From assembly GCF_918698005.1 (NCBI RefSeq), contig NZ_CAKKLJ010000006.1, positions 62,001-126,000 of the forward strand: a DNA stretch of 64,000 nucleotides. The letters are read 5' to 3'. This document shows, in pieces, positions 44,417-53,629 of this stretch (its first letter is position 1; each line of letters starts with the position of its first letter). The notes under the pieces were generated by a model. That model made no database searches. It saw only the letters and a list, made by a program, of their open reading frames with translations, and was not told where the DNA came from. The position numbers and the translations under genes were made by a program. The stretch comes from Microbacterium sp. Bi121 (GTDB lineage Bacteria > Actinomycetota > Actinomycetes > Actinomycetales > Microbacteriaceae).

Positions 44417-47083
44417 TTATGCCCCTGACGTCAGCGTCGCGGCCTCGGCGAGGGCGGCGGCGAGATACGGTGCTGAAGCGCTGTTTCTCGACGCGGCGAC
44501 CTCTGCTGGCGTTCCGGACGCGACCACTGTGCCGCCGTTGTCACCGGCTCCCGGCCCGAGATCGATGACGTAGTCGGCTGCGCCGACCACTCGCATGTCG
44601 AGTTCCACCATCACGACCGTGTTGCCCGCATCGACGAGAGTCTGAAGGTGGGTAACTAGACGGTCTGCGTCGGCACAGTGCAATCCGGAGGTCGGCTCAT
44701 CGAGCACGTACAGAGTGTCGCCGCGCTGCGCTCGTTGCAGTTCGGTGGCCAGCTTCACACGCTGCGCCTCCCCACCGGAGAGCTCTGTGGCCGGCTGTCC
44801 CAAGCGCAGATAACCGAGCCCGACATCGACCAGCGAGGTGAGTGAGCGCATCACGTCGTACTCGCCGGCGAAGAAATCGTGAGCCTCTTCGACGCTCATC
44901 GCGAGGATTTCCGCGATGTTGCGCCCTCGCCAGGTGATCTCCAGGGTGCTCGATTGATAGCGGGTGCCATGGCAGTCGGGACACACGGTGTAGACCGAGG
45001 GCAGGAAGAGCAGCTCGACCATCACGGAGCCTTCACCCTCACAGGTCGGGCAACGGCCGCCTGCGACATTGAAGGAGAACCGACCGGGCTTGTATCCGCG
45101 TGTCCGAGCTTCCGGCGTCTCGGCGAACCGGCGCCGCACATGATCGAAGAGTCCTGTGTAGGTCGCGACGTTGGAGCGGGGCGTGCGGCCGATGGGTTTC
45201 TGGTCGATGCTCACCACACGCCGGACGGTCGTGAGATCGCCCTCGACCGACCCTCCAAGTTCATCGGACTCGTCAGTGAGGAGCAGGGCGTCGGCCTCAG
45301 CGCTTTCCTCCTCGACGCGAGGGGCGTCTCCTTGCCTGGCGCCGATGAGGGCAGGCAGGACTTGACTGACAAGGCTGGACTTCCCCGACCCTGACACGCC
45401 AGTGACAGCCGTGAGCGTTCCGAGCGGTAGCGCCACAGATACGTCCCGCAGGTTGTTGCGGGTGACGTGCTCCAGCTGCAACCAGCCGTGGGCGGCACGG
45501 GGCTGGTGCGGTGGAAGGCCGCTGCCCCCGAAGATGTATCCGCGCGTCACCGACTCGTCGACCTCCGCGAGCCCGTCCGTGGGTCCGCTGTAGATCACGC
45601 GCCCGCCGCGTTCCCCGGCTCCGGGGCCGATGTCAACCAGCCAGTCCGCGTGCCGCATGACGTCGACGGAATGCTCCACGACGAAGAGGCTGTTGCCGCG
45701 CTGCTTCAGCCCGTCGAGGATACCCAGCAGCGCGGTGACGTCGTGCGGATGGAGACCGGCTGACGGTTCGTCGAGGACGTAGACAACACCGAACAGTTCC
45801 GACGTGAGCTGCGTGGCGAGTCGAAGTCGTTGTAGCTCCCCTCCGGATAGTGTCGGCGTAGTGCGACCTAGCGAGAGGTAACCGAGTCCGAGATCGATGA
45901 TGGGGCGCAGGCGGTCCAGCAATTCTGCGCCCAGGCGGGCTGCCGCGGCGCGCTTCTCGACAGACTGATTCGGTGTGCGACGGACATCCGGCGCAGCGGA
46001 GTGAGCGGAGCCGCCAGCAGCAACGCGCTGCTCGACGGCTTCACGTCTAGTCGCGACGTCTACCACGGCGCCGGAGGTCTCGCCCTCGCGGTCAGACTCG
46101 GCGACGACGGACTCGAGGAGCTCAGCCAATTCACGCAGTGGCAAGGCTGAGAAGTCCGCGATATCGAGTCCTTCGAACGTCACCGTCAGTGCTTCGGGTT
46201 TGAGCCGCTTCCCATGGCACACCGGGCAGACCGCCGCGCTCATGAACTGGGCTACGCGGCGCTTCATCGACGCGCTCTTCGTGTTCGCGAAAGTGTCGAG
46301 CACGTACCGCCGCGCGCCGACGAAGGTGCCCGAGTAGCTCGGTTCGATTCCTGCTCGGATTGCCCGGCGCGCCTCGGCGAGTGTGAGTCGAGAGTGGACG
46401 GGAACGAAGGGGGTCTCGTCGGTATAGAGGATCCAGTCCCGATCCTTCTTCGGCAGATCCTTCCACGGTACGTCGACGTCGTAGCCGAGCGCGACGAGCA
46501 CGTCCCGCAACTGGTGGCCGTGCCAGGCGGTCGGCCACGATGCGATGGCGCGCTCCCGGATGGTGAGTGAGGGATCGGGCACCATCCGCTCCTCGGTCAC
46601 CGCGTACACTCTGCCAATGCCGTGGCACTCGGGGCACGCGCCCTGCACGGTGTTCGCGGAGAAGTCCTCGGCGTAGAGCATCGGCTGACCATCTGGGTAT
46701 TCACCTGCTCGCGAATAGAGCATCCGAACCACACTCGACAGCGTGGTGATGCTGCCTACAGAGGAGCGCGCGCTGCGCCCTCCGCGCTGCTGCTGCAAGG
46801 CGACTGCGGGCGGCATCCCGGTGATGGAGTCGACGTCGGGGACACCCGCCTGGTCGATCAGTCGCCGCGCGTACGGGGCAACTGACTCCAAGTAGCGCCG
46901 CTGCGACTCCGCGTACAACGTGCCGAAAGCCAAGGAGGACTTCCCGGATCCGGACACGCCCGTGAACACAACCATCGCGTCACGCGGAACCGTGAGATCG
47001 ACGTCCTTGAGGTTGTGTTCGCGGGCACCACGCACCCGGACATCGGGCTGGACGTGGGTGGACACTGAGGAAAGGTGATCCAT
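44417..47083 (-). CDS. UvrA2-like ABC ATPase
   Basis: 888 residues, UvrA family. Two ABC domains (GVSGSGKSSLAFG with Lys near residue 48; VTGVSGSGKSSLVSQV), two signature LSGGE motifs and zinc-binding CPECHG, CPVCHGKR, CPTCEGEG and CPDCHGTRY are visible. It is shorter than UvrA (about 950) and appears to lack the UvrB-interaction insert, which fits the UvrA2 class linked to drug or DNA-damage tolerance. TACAGT lies 6 nt before ATG 47083, so leaderless. It sits between two IS3 remnants and may be island cargo. Confidence 0.88.
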   Translation of the reverse strand: MDHLSSVSTHVQPDVRVRGAREHNLKDVDLTVPRDAMVVFTGVSGSGKSSLAFGTLYAESQRRYLESVAPYARRLIDQAGVPDVDSITGMPPAVALQQQRGGRSARSSVGSITTLSSVVRMLYSRAGEYPDGQPMLYAEDFSANTVQGACPECHGIGRVYAVTEERMVPDPSLTIRERAIASWPTAWHGHQLRDVLVALGYDVDVPWKDLPKKDRDWILYTDETPFVPVHSRLTLAEARRAIRAGIEPSYSGTFVGARRYVLDTFANTKSASMKRRVAQFMSAAVCPVCHGKRLKPEALTVTFEGLDIADFSALPLRELAELLESVVAESDREGETSGAVVDVATRREAVEQRVAAGGSAHSAAPDVRRTPNQSVEKRAAAARLGAELLDRLRPIIDLGLGYLSLGRTTPTLSGGELQRLRLATQLTSELFGVVYVLDEPSAGLHPHDVTALLGILDGLKQRGNSLFVVEHSVDVMRHADWLVDIGPGAGERGGRVIYSGPTDGLAEVDESVTRGYIFGGSGLPPHQPRAAHGWLQLEHVTRNNLRDVSVALPLGTLTAVTGVSGSGKSSLVSQVLPALIGARQGDAPRVEEESAEADALLLTDESDELGGSVEGDLTTVRRVVSIDQKPIGRTPRSNVATYTGLFDHVRRRFAETPEARTRGYKPGRFSFNVAGGRCPTCEGEGSVMVELLFLPSVYTVCPDCHGTRYQSSTLEITWRGRNIAEILAMSVEEAHDFFAGEYDVMRSLTSLVDVGLGYLRLGQPATELSGGEAQRVKLATELQRAQRGDTLYVLDEPTSGLHCADADRLVTHLQTLVDAGNTVVMVELDMRVVGAADYVIDLGPGAGDNGGTVVASGTPAEVAASRNSASAPYLAAALAEAATLTSGA

Positions 47084-47121
47084 TTCAGAACTGTACCAAG
47101 CGGGTCTCGTGGTAAGCAGGT

Positions 47122-48171
47122 TCATCGACCGCGGTCGAGGACGTTCTTCTGAAGCAGCGCAAAGAACGATTCCATGGCCGCGTTGTCTCCGCTCGAGCCC
47201 ACTCTTCCCATGCTTCCGACCATGCGGTGGCGGGTCAGCGCACGTAGGAATTTCCGGCTTCGAAACTGAGATCCTCTGTCGCTGTGGACCACGCAGCCGG
47301 CGACGTCGCCGCGCATCGCGACAGCGTTCTCGAGGGCCTGAACCGCCAGCCGGGACTTCATCCTCGAGTCGATCGAGTACCCGACGATCCGACCGGAGAA
47401 GACGTCCTTGATCGCGCAGAGATAGAGCTTGCCCTCACTCGTTTTGTGCTCCGTGATGTCCGTGAGCCAGAGCTCGTTCGGTGCCTCGGCGGCGAACACA
47501 TGCCGAGTCCTGCCGTCCTCGTCGACCACCGCGCAGAGGTCGTCGTGGACCGGCGGGCCGGGCCGGCGGCCCTTACCCCGCTTGTGCTTCCCGAACGCGC
47601 TGAACCAGCCGTTGCTCGACGCGATCCGCCACGCGGTCCGGTCCGACATCGCCTCACCTGCGTCTGCGGCTTCATCGGCGAGGAGCCGGTGCTCGAACTC
47701 CGGGTCGTCCTTGTGAGCATCGAACAGTGCGTTTGCGCGATACGCCTCCACCACCTCGCTCTCGGTGATGGGGTTCGCCAGCCACCGGTAGTAGGGCTGG
47801 CGAGAGAGCTTGAGCACCCGACACGTCACCGTCACAGGAATCCCTGCGGTGGCGAGCTCCGTCACGAGCGGGTAGAACCTTTTCCCGGCAGGTTCGCCTG
47901 CGACAGATACGCCGCCGCCCGTCGCAGCACCTCGTTCTCCTGCTCCAGCAGCCGGTTCCGCTTCCGCAAGCTCACGGATCTCCGCCGCTTCGGACCGGGA
48001 CTGACCCGGCGCCGTGCCCTCCTCGACCTTGGCGCGGTGGAGCCACTTCTGCAGCGTCATCGGATGAACACCGAAGTCTTTCGCGATCTGCTCGATCGTG
48101 ACTCCGGGCTCGCGGTTCCTCGCGACGCGCACGACGTCGTCACGGAATTCACTCGGGTAGGGCTTGGGCAC
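47122..48171 (-). pseudogene. Degenerate IS3-family element (orfA-orfB), truncated
   Basis: The orfA part starts VPKPYPSEFRDDVVRVARNREPG. After RSEAAEIREL an extra base shifts the frame, so the leucine-zipper segment (which would read RKRNRLLEQENEVLRRAAAYLSQ in the proper frame) is translated as nonsense and runs by chance into the orfB frame (GKRFYPLVTELA). The apparent 349-residue fusion is therefore an artefact. orfB keeps the DDE core (ELWLTDITEHKT, CVVHSDRGSQFRS) but is cut after VLDRGR, about 45 residues short. Confidence 0.85.
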
Positions 48172-48276
48172 AGCAACATCCTTCCAGGCCCACCCCCACG
48201 GGCAAGCCAGATCAGATGTCACCTACTCGTGCAGCAGTCCCCGGCCTTCATCGGTCGCGTTGACGGGGCCTCGCGG

Positions 48277-48298
48277 GTGTCCGACACTAGGCGGACAC
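48277..48298. promoter_or_regulatory. Inverted repeat upstream of the integrase gene
   Basis: GTGTCCG-ACACTAGG-CGGACAC, perfect 7-bp arms, 35 bases before the integrase start. It could be an operator or a recombination-related site. Confidence 0.5.
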
Positions 48299-48332
48299 TG
48301 GACCATGAGGCCGGCATCGATCGGAGGTCGAG

Positions 48333-49463
48333 ATGGGCAGCATCACGCCGTATGAGACGGTGAAGGGTCGCCGGTACCGTGCGCGGTATCGGAGGCCAGA
48401 CCACTCCGAGACGGAGAAGCGCGGCTTCACGACGATGCGTGAGGCGCAGCTGTACCTGTCCATGGTCACGACGTCGAAGTCGAAGGGCGAGTACATCGAC
48501 CCGTCGTCGTCGCGGGTTCCCGTTCGGATGTTCGCGGACAGTTGGTTGAAGTCCAAGCAGCCGCCGATGACGAAGCCCTCGTATTACATGACGCTCGAGC
48601 GGGCGTGGAAGAACCATGTGGAGCCGGTATGGGCTGACCGGGAGATCTCGTCGATCCGACGCTCGGAGGTCCAGGACTGGGTGTCCGATCTCGCGTCACG
48701 GAAGTCGCGGACTGTCGTCATCCGCTCCCTGGGAATCCTCGCCGGCATCCTCGACGTCGCCATCGACGATCGACGCCTGGCGAGCAATCCGGCACGCCAC
48801 GTCCGCAGCCTGCCGCGGCGGGGGCCGGGCAAGCGCCGCGTGTACCTCACGCATGACCAGGTGGCGACGTTGGCGGCGTGCTCGGCGTATCCGACGCTCG
48901 TCTTCACCCTGGCCTACACCGGACTCCGATGGGGCGAGGCCACGGGACTGCGAGTGCGCAGCGTGAATCGGCTGCGTCGGCGCCTCGTGATCGAGGAGAA
49001 CGCGGTGATGATCGGCTACGAGATCCACATCGGCACGCCGAAGACGCACGAGAAGCGCTCGGTCCCCTACCCGGAACGTCTCACCGCGATGATCGAGGAG
49101 GCGTGCGCGGGCAAGGGGCCGGAGGGGCTGCTGTTCGGCGACGGGGTGAACCACATGCGCAATTCGGGCGAGAAGGGGTGGTTCGCGAACGCGGTTCGCC
49201 GCGCGCAGGAGTTCGATCCATCGATCCCGCGGATCACTCCGCACGACCTCCGTCACACCGCCGCGTCGCTCGCGATCAGTTCGGGGGCGAACGCGAAGGC
49301 CGTGCAGCGGATGCTCGGACACGCCTCGGCGGCGATGACGCTGGACACCTACGCCGATCTCTTCGAGGACGATCTGGACGAAGTCGCGTCGCGCCTGAAC
49401 GCTGCGATGCCGCTCGTGGCGCTGCCCTCAGCCCAGCGGACCCGCTACGTGCGCCCGTCGTGA
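48333..49463 (+). CDS. Phage-type tyrosine site-specific integrase
   Basis: 376 residues. An N-terminal arm-binding region (GRRYRARYRRPDHSETEKRGF), a SAM-like core-binding domain (ADSWLKSKQPPMTKPSYYMTLERAW) and a catalytic domain with TGLRWGE (Arg), PKTHEKR (Lys), TPHDLRHTAASLA (His-x-x-Arg), LGHASAAMT (His) and the nucleophile Tyr340 in LDTYADLF. All active-site residues are present. GGAGG lies 5 nt before the ATG. It lies 205 bases from the 3' end of tRNA-Arg, the usual att position. No excisionase or other phage genes are seen. Confidence 0.95.
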   Translation: MGSITPYETVKGRRYRARYRRPDHSETEKRGFTTMREAQLYLSMVTTSKSKGEYIDPSSSRVPVRMFADSWLKSKQPPMTKPSYYMTLERAWKNHVEPVWADREISSIRRSEVQDWVSDLASRKSRTVVIRSLGILAGILDVAIDDRRLASNPARHVRSLPRRGPGKRRVYLTHDQVATLAACSAYPTLVFTLAYTGLRWGEATGLRVRSVNRLRRRLVIEENAVMIGYEIHIGTPKTHEKRSVPYPERLTAMIEEACAGKGPEGLLFGDGVNHMRNSGEKGWFANAVRRAQEFDPSIPRITPHDLRHTAASLAISSGANAKAVQRMLGHASAAMTLDTYADLFEDDLDEVASRLNAAMPLVALPSAQRTRYVRPS

Positions 49464-49592
49464 CCCCGGAGAGCAGAATGCTCAGTTTCTCGACGAGGCA
49501 GATCGCGCTCGAAACGCGTGATTTTGGGTCTTTCCGACGTCATTCGCCGACCGTTGCAGACGGCGTTTTCGGCGTGCCGAATTTTCAGAATG

Positions 49593-49614
49593 CGGGCAAA
49601 AAACGGGCAAAAAC
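49593..49614. repeat. Tandem 11-bp A-rich repeats between integrase and tRNA-Arg
   Basis: CGGGCAAAAAA and CGGGCAAAAAC back to back in an AT-richer 205-base non-coding stretch (49464-49668). The position fits integrase arm-type sites beside the attachment site. Nothing else is seen in this stretch. Confidence 0.5.
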
Positions 49615-49671
49615 GCGTTTTGTGCGCTCTGACCTCAGAGGAAACTCCTGGTCAGAGGGAAAAAGAGATGG

Positions 49672-49743
49672 TGCCCCTGGAGGGACTCGAACCCCCAACC
49701 GTTTGCTTAGGACGCAACTGCTCTTCCATTGAGCTACAGAGGC
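49672..49743 (-). tRNA. tRNA-Arg (anticodon CCT)
   Basis: Acceptor GCCTCTG pairs with CAGGGGC; D-arm TAGCTCAATGGAAGAGCA; anticodon loop GTCCTAA on a TTGC/GCAA stem; T-arm GGGGGTTCGAGTCCCTC. Anticodon CCT reads AGG. CCA is encoded (to 49669). Its 3' end faces the integrase, so it is the likely integration site. Confidence 0.97.
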
Positions 49744-49791
49744 TGGCCCGACAAGTCTAGCCAGTCGACGGGGCGGCCCGAGAATCGTGAC

Positions 49792-50289
49792 TCACGCGGC
49801 GAGCGCGAGGTACGGCTCCCAGCAGGGGTCGCTGCGCTCGGTGCCGCGAACGGTCCAGCTGTTGCCGTTCGGTTGACGCGGCACGAACCGCAGTTCCCAG
49901 CGCATCTCCTGAGGCGTGCGGTCGCTCTTGACGTTGTTGCACCGCAGACAGCACGCGACGAGGTTCTCCCACGAGTCCGCTCCCCCGCGTGACCGCGGCA
50001 TGACGTGATCGATCGTGGATGCCGCTTTGCCGCAGTATCCGCATCGATGATTGTCACGACGCAGTACACCGCGTCGGGTGACCGGCACCCGACGGCTCAT
50101 CGGCACGCGGACGTATCTCGACAGGATGATGACGGCAGGTCTGTCGTACGGGCCCCCAGAGGCCCAGACGGGATCATCCTCGACCCGCTCGATAACGGTC
50201 GCCTTCTGATTCATCACGAGCACGAGTGCTCGCTTGAAGGACACCACGGCCAGCGGTTCATAGCCCGCGTTCAGAACTAGTGTGCGCAT
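49792..50289 (-). CDS. HNH endonuclease
   Basis: 165 residues. The HNH motif is complete with zinc Cys pairs: RCGYCGKAASTIDHVMPRSRGGADSWENLVACCLRCNNVKSDRTP in order. The N-terminus (LVLNAGYEPLAVVSFKRALVLVMNQKATVIE) is that of a chromosomal actinobacterial HNH family of unknown role. AGAGG lies 6 nt before ATG 50289; a second ATG at 50295 is less likely. Confidence 0.93.
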   Translation of the reverse strand: MRTLVLNAGYEPLAVVSFKRALVLVMNQKATVIERVEDDPVWASGGPYDRPAVIILSRYVRVPMSRRVPVTRRGVLRRDNHRCGYCGKAASTIDHVMPRSRGGADSWENLVACCLRCNNVKSDRTPQEMRWELRFVPRQPNGNSWTVRGTERSDPCWEPYLALAA

Positions 50290-50375
50290 CGTCATCCTCT
50301 CGATCCGCCGGGACGGCTTCCCGGCACTCTCGACTCACACGACGCCACCCGGGCGACAGACGATACGCAGAAACG

Positions 50376-50407
50376 AAAAAAGACGCCGTCCTACGGACGA
50401 CGTCTTT
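50376..50407 (-). terminator. Intrinsic terminator of the 36-codon gene
   Basis: Read on the minus strand: AAAGACGTCGTCC, loop, GGACGGCGTCTTT (one mismatch), followed by TTTTTCG. A hairpin with a real T-run, unlike most in this window. Confidence 0.85.
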
Positions 50408-50501
50408 CGCACACGACAAGCTCAGTGCATCCCTGCGGGCAATGCCGAAGGACGTAACGACCGAGTGCATCCATGGTGCGGATGCCCGGTATTCGTTCCA
50501 T
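50391..50501 (-). CDS. Very small protein gene, 36 residues
   Basis: MERIPGIRTMDALGRYVLRH, then CPQGCTELVVCERRRP. Three Cys residues (21, 25, 31) could bind metal. GGGAG lies 6 nt before ATG 50501, TAACCT (50538-50533) gives a -10 box about 30 nt upstream, and the stop codon lies inside the loop of the terminator hairpin. It occupies the 312-base gap between the HNH and M23 genes. It is unknown and too short for routine calling. Confidence 0.55.
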   Translation of the reverse strand: MERIPGIRTMDALGRYVLRHCPQGCTELVVCERRRP

Positions 50502-50576
50502 CGGCTTCTCCCGTCCGTGCGACGACGGGAACAGGTTAGCCCATCAGGCTGACCGATGACGAAACGACGGGTGAAC

Positions 50577-50599
50577 GCTCAGGCGCGTGTCGCCTGAGC
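50577..50599 (-). terminator. Hairpin after the M23 peptidase gene
   Basis: GCTCAGGCG and CGCCTGAGC, perfect 9-bp arms with a 5-nt loop, 8 bases after the M23 stop. No T-run follows. Confidence 0.7.
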
Positions 50600-50607
50600 C
50601 GGTGGAA

Positions 50608-51438
50608 TCAGCCGGCGTTGGCAGCGAGCCAGCCATACGGCTCGTACAGGCCGCCGTTGACCCACACCTCGAAGTGCAGGTGGTTCGCCGTCGAGCGACC
50701 GGTGCTTCCGACGAAACCGATCAGCTGCCCTGCGCTCACCGTCTGCCCTGCCTGAACCTGACGAGAGCCGTACGTCATGTGCCCGTACGTCGTGCCAACG
50801 CTCTGCCCGCCGATCACGGAATCGATCATGACGGCGACGCCGTATCCGCCGATGCTCTCGGCCGAAGCGCGAACAACACCCGCGGCAGCGGCGTAGATCG
50901 GCGTGCCCTGAGGTGCGAGCATGTCGGCGCCGTTGTGGCCGCCGCCGATGGTGCGGCCCTGGGTGTACGAGCCGCGAGGAAGCGGGTAGCGCACCTCTCC
51001 GGATCCCGGCGAGACGAGCGCATAGTTGCCGACGTCGAAGCTTCTGGACGACGCACCGCTGGATGCAGCGGCCGCGGCGGCGGTTGCGGCGGCGCGGGCC
51101 TTCGCGGCTTCCTCCGCCTTCTTCGTGGCGATCTCTTCGGGGGTGGTCGCACCGTAGGTCGAACGGTCGAGCGGCGAGGCGGTCGCAGCGGATGCCACGA
51201 CCAAAGACTGGGCGTCATCCACGGCGACCTGCTGCAGCGTGGTTGCGGCATCGACGGGGCCGGACGAAGCGGCATACGCAGGCAGAGCGACAGCGGCGAC
51301 CAGGGCGCCGACGGCACCGAAGATCACGATCGAACGCATCGGCTTCACCATGGTTCGCGCGACCTGACGCGGCGCGACAGGGCGTCGGCGCTTCGGGGTC
51401 TGTTCAGATGTCGTGGTCGGTTCGATGTCTGCGGCCAA
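50608..51438 (-). CDS. M23-family murein endopeptidase
   Basis: 276 residues. A cytoplasmic basic stretch and one membrane or signal helix (SIVIFGAVGALVAAVALPAYA) precede an Ala-rich linker and a C-terminal LytM/M23 domain. The zinc ligands HNGAD and HLHFEVW are present, with TYGHMT. It cleaves peptidoglycan cross-bridges outside the cell. The start is read as TTG 51438 because AGGAGG lies 8 nt upstream. A GTG at 51567 is in frame but would put the structured leader inside the protein. Confidence 0.88.
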   Translation of the reverse strand: MAADIEPTTTSEQTPKRRRPVAPRQVARTMVKPMRSIVIFGAVGALVAAVALPAYAASSGPVDAATTLQQVAVDDAQSLVVASAATASPLDRSTYGATTPEEIATKKAEEAAKARAAATAAAAAASSGASSRSFDVGNYALVSPGSGEVRYPLPRGSYTQGRTIGGGHNGADMLAPQGTPIYAAAAGVVRASAESIGGYGVAVMIDSVIGGQSVGTTYGHMTYGSRQVQAGQTVSAGQLIGFVGSTGRSTANHLHFEVWVNGGLYEPYGWLAANAG

Positions 51439-51602
51439 AAGGAAATCCTCCTGCGCCTCAGCGCTCGGGTGCGCTGGCTCGTCGGCACTCTGCTTCTCGG
51501 GGCACAAGCTCGGGGTACTTCGTGCGATCTGACCGTGGAGACGACGAGCCGGGGAGGCGATCTTCACGGGGTTGTCCCCGGCGGGCTTCTTCGCCGACGA
51601 CC
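51439..51602 (-). promoter_or_regulatory. Structured 5' leader of the M23 gene, possible riboswitch
   Basis: About 164 nt between the predicted transcription start and the TTG. A 9-bp stem (GGCTCGTCG with CGACGAGCC) encloses some 70 nt, and GGGGACAACCCCGTGAAGAT lies upstream. Cell-wall hydrolase genes in actinobacteria are often under ydaO-type (cyclic-di-AMP) riboswitches. The fit to that consensus is only partial by eye. Confidence 0.4.
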
Positions 51603-51608
51603 TGTCCG

Positions 51609-51637
51609 AGGTTACCGGAAGATAACGATCATGTCAC
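51609..51637 (-). promoter_or_regulatory. Promoter of the M23 gene
   Basis: GTGACA (51637-51632), 17-bp spacer, TAACCT (51614-51609). Good -35/-10 pair directly after dtxR. Confidence 0.65.
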
Positions 51638-51667
51638 CCTGTCGGCCTGGCAATCTTCCGAGAGGGG

Positions 51668-52369
51668 TCAGGCGGGCTCTCCGACGAGGAAGATGTGCGA
51701 CGCGAGTTCGACGGGAAGTTCGAGGCCCTCGTCGTTGCCGTCCATCTCGATCAGGACGTATCCCTCGCTGTAGCGGTAGTTGCCGCGGGCACCGGGAACG
51801 ACGCCGGCTTCGCGCAGTTGCTGGAGCAGTTCAGGGTCGACCTGGGCGGGCTCTGCGAGACGTCGTACCGTTCCCTCGATGGGCTCGCCGGCGGCGTTGA
51901 GCTTCTGAACGAGGCCGATGACGCCCTCGTCGAACGTGCGAGCCGGAGCATCGCCGAGCTGGTCGAGACCGGGGATCGGGTTGCCGTACGGCGACTCCGT
52001 CGGGTGACCGAGCAGTTCGACGAGGCGACGCTCGACCTGCTCGCTCATCACGTGCTCCCACCGGCAGGCCTCGTCGTGGACGAACGCCCAGTCCAACCCG
52101 ATGACATCGGAGAGCAGACGCTCAGCCAGACGATGCTTGCGCATGACGTCGACCGCCTTGCGGCGACCGGCATCCGTCAACTCGAGCGTGCGGTCCTCCG
52201 ACACGACGACGAGTCCGTCGCGCTCCATGCGACCGACGGTCTGCGAAACGGTCGGCCCTGAGTGGCCGAGCCGCTCGGAGATGCGCGCGCGCAGGGGAAC
52301 GATGTTCTCCTCCTCGAGTTCGAGGATGGTGCGGAGATACATCTCCGTGGTGTCGATCAAGTCCGTCAT
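51668..52369 (-). CDS. DtxR/IdeR-type iron-dependent repressor
   Basis: 233 residues. N-terminal winged helix (DTTEMYLRTILELEEE, RISERLGHSGPTVSQTVGRMERDGL), then the dimerisation and metal domain with RKHRLAERLL and HDEACRWEHVMS. These hold the His, Glu, Cys, Glu and His ligands; Cys at the key site favours iron rather than manganese sensing. A C-terminal SH3-like domain ends the protein. It should repress iron uptake when iron is plentiful. A palindrome over its own -10 box (52388) suggests autoregulation. Confidence 0.95.
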   Translation of the reverse strand: MTDLIDTTEMYLRTILELEEENIVPLRARISERLGHSGPTVSQTVGRMERDGLVVVSEDRTLELTDAGRRKAVDVMRKHRLAERLLSDVIGLDWAFVHDEACRWEHVMSEQVERRLVELLGHPTESPYGNPIPGLDQLGDAPARTFDEGVIGLVQKLNAAGEPIEGTVRRLAEPAQVDPELLQQLREAGVVPGARGNYRYSEGYVLIEMDGNDEGLELPVELASHIFLVGEPA

Positions 52370-52387
52370 CTGGCCCTCCGGGTCTTC

Positions 52388-52400
52388 TTAGGCAAGCCTA
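52388..52400. promoter_or_regulatory. Possible DtxR box over the dtxR promoter
   Basis: TTAGGC-A-AGCCTA, a palindrome resembling the core of the DtxR/IdeR box (TTAGGTTAG-CTAACCTAA). Its minus-strand reading holds TAGGCT, a probable -10 box for dtxR. Confidence 0.5.
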
Positions 52401-52461
52401 CATTCCCGCGAAGACGTCAGGCGGAGTCACAGTGCAATCGGCGCTCCGGACGCGCGCCTAG

Positions 52462-53583
<1,122 letters not shown>

Positions 53584-53629
53584 GCGCAGGACGGCCCGGC
53601 CCGCGCGAACCGAGGATCAGCAGCGCGAA

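Noticed and set aside
43831..44568. A plus-strand frame reading GQRRTLDVYTLICEEPV across the IS3 edge
   Set aside because: It spans the IS boundary and the uvrA2-like 3' end; no start signal or known family, so treated as chance.
51439..51567. N-terminal extension of the M23 peptidase from GTG 51567
   Set aside because: It would translate the structured leader; AGGAGG before TTG 51438 and the promoter position favour the shorter protein.
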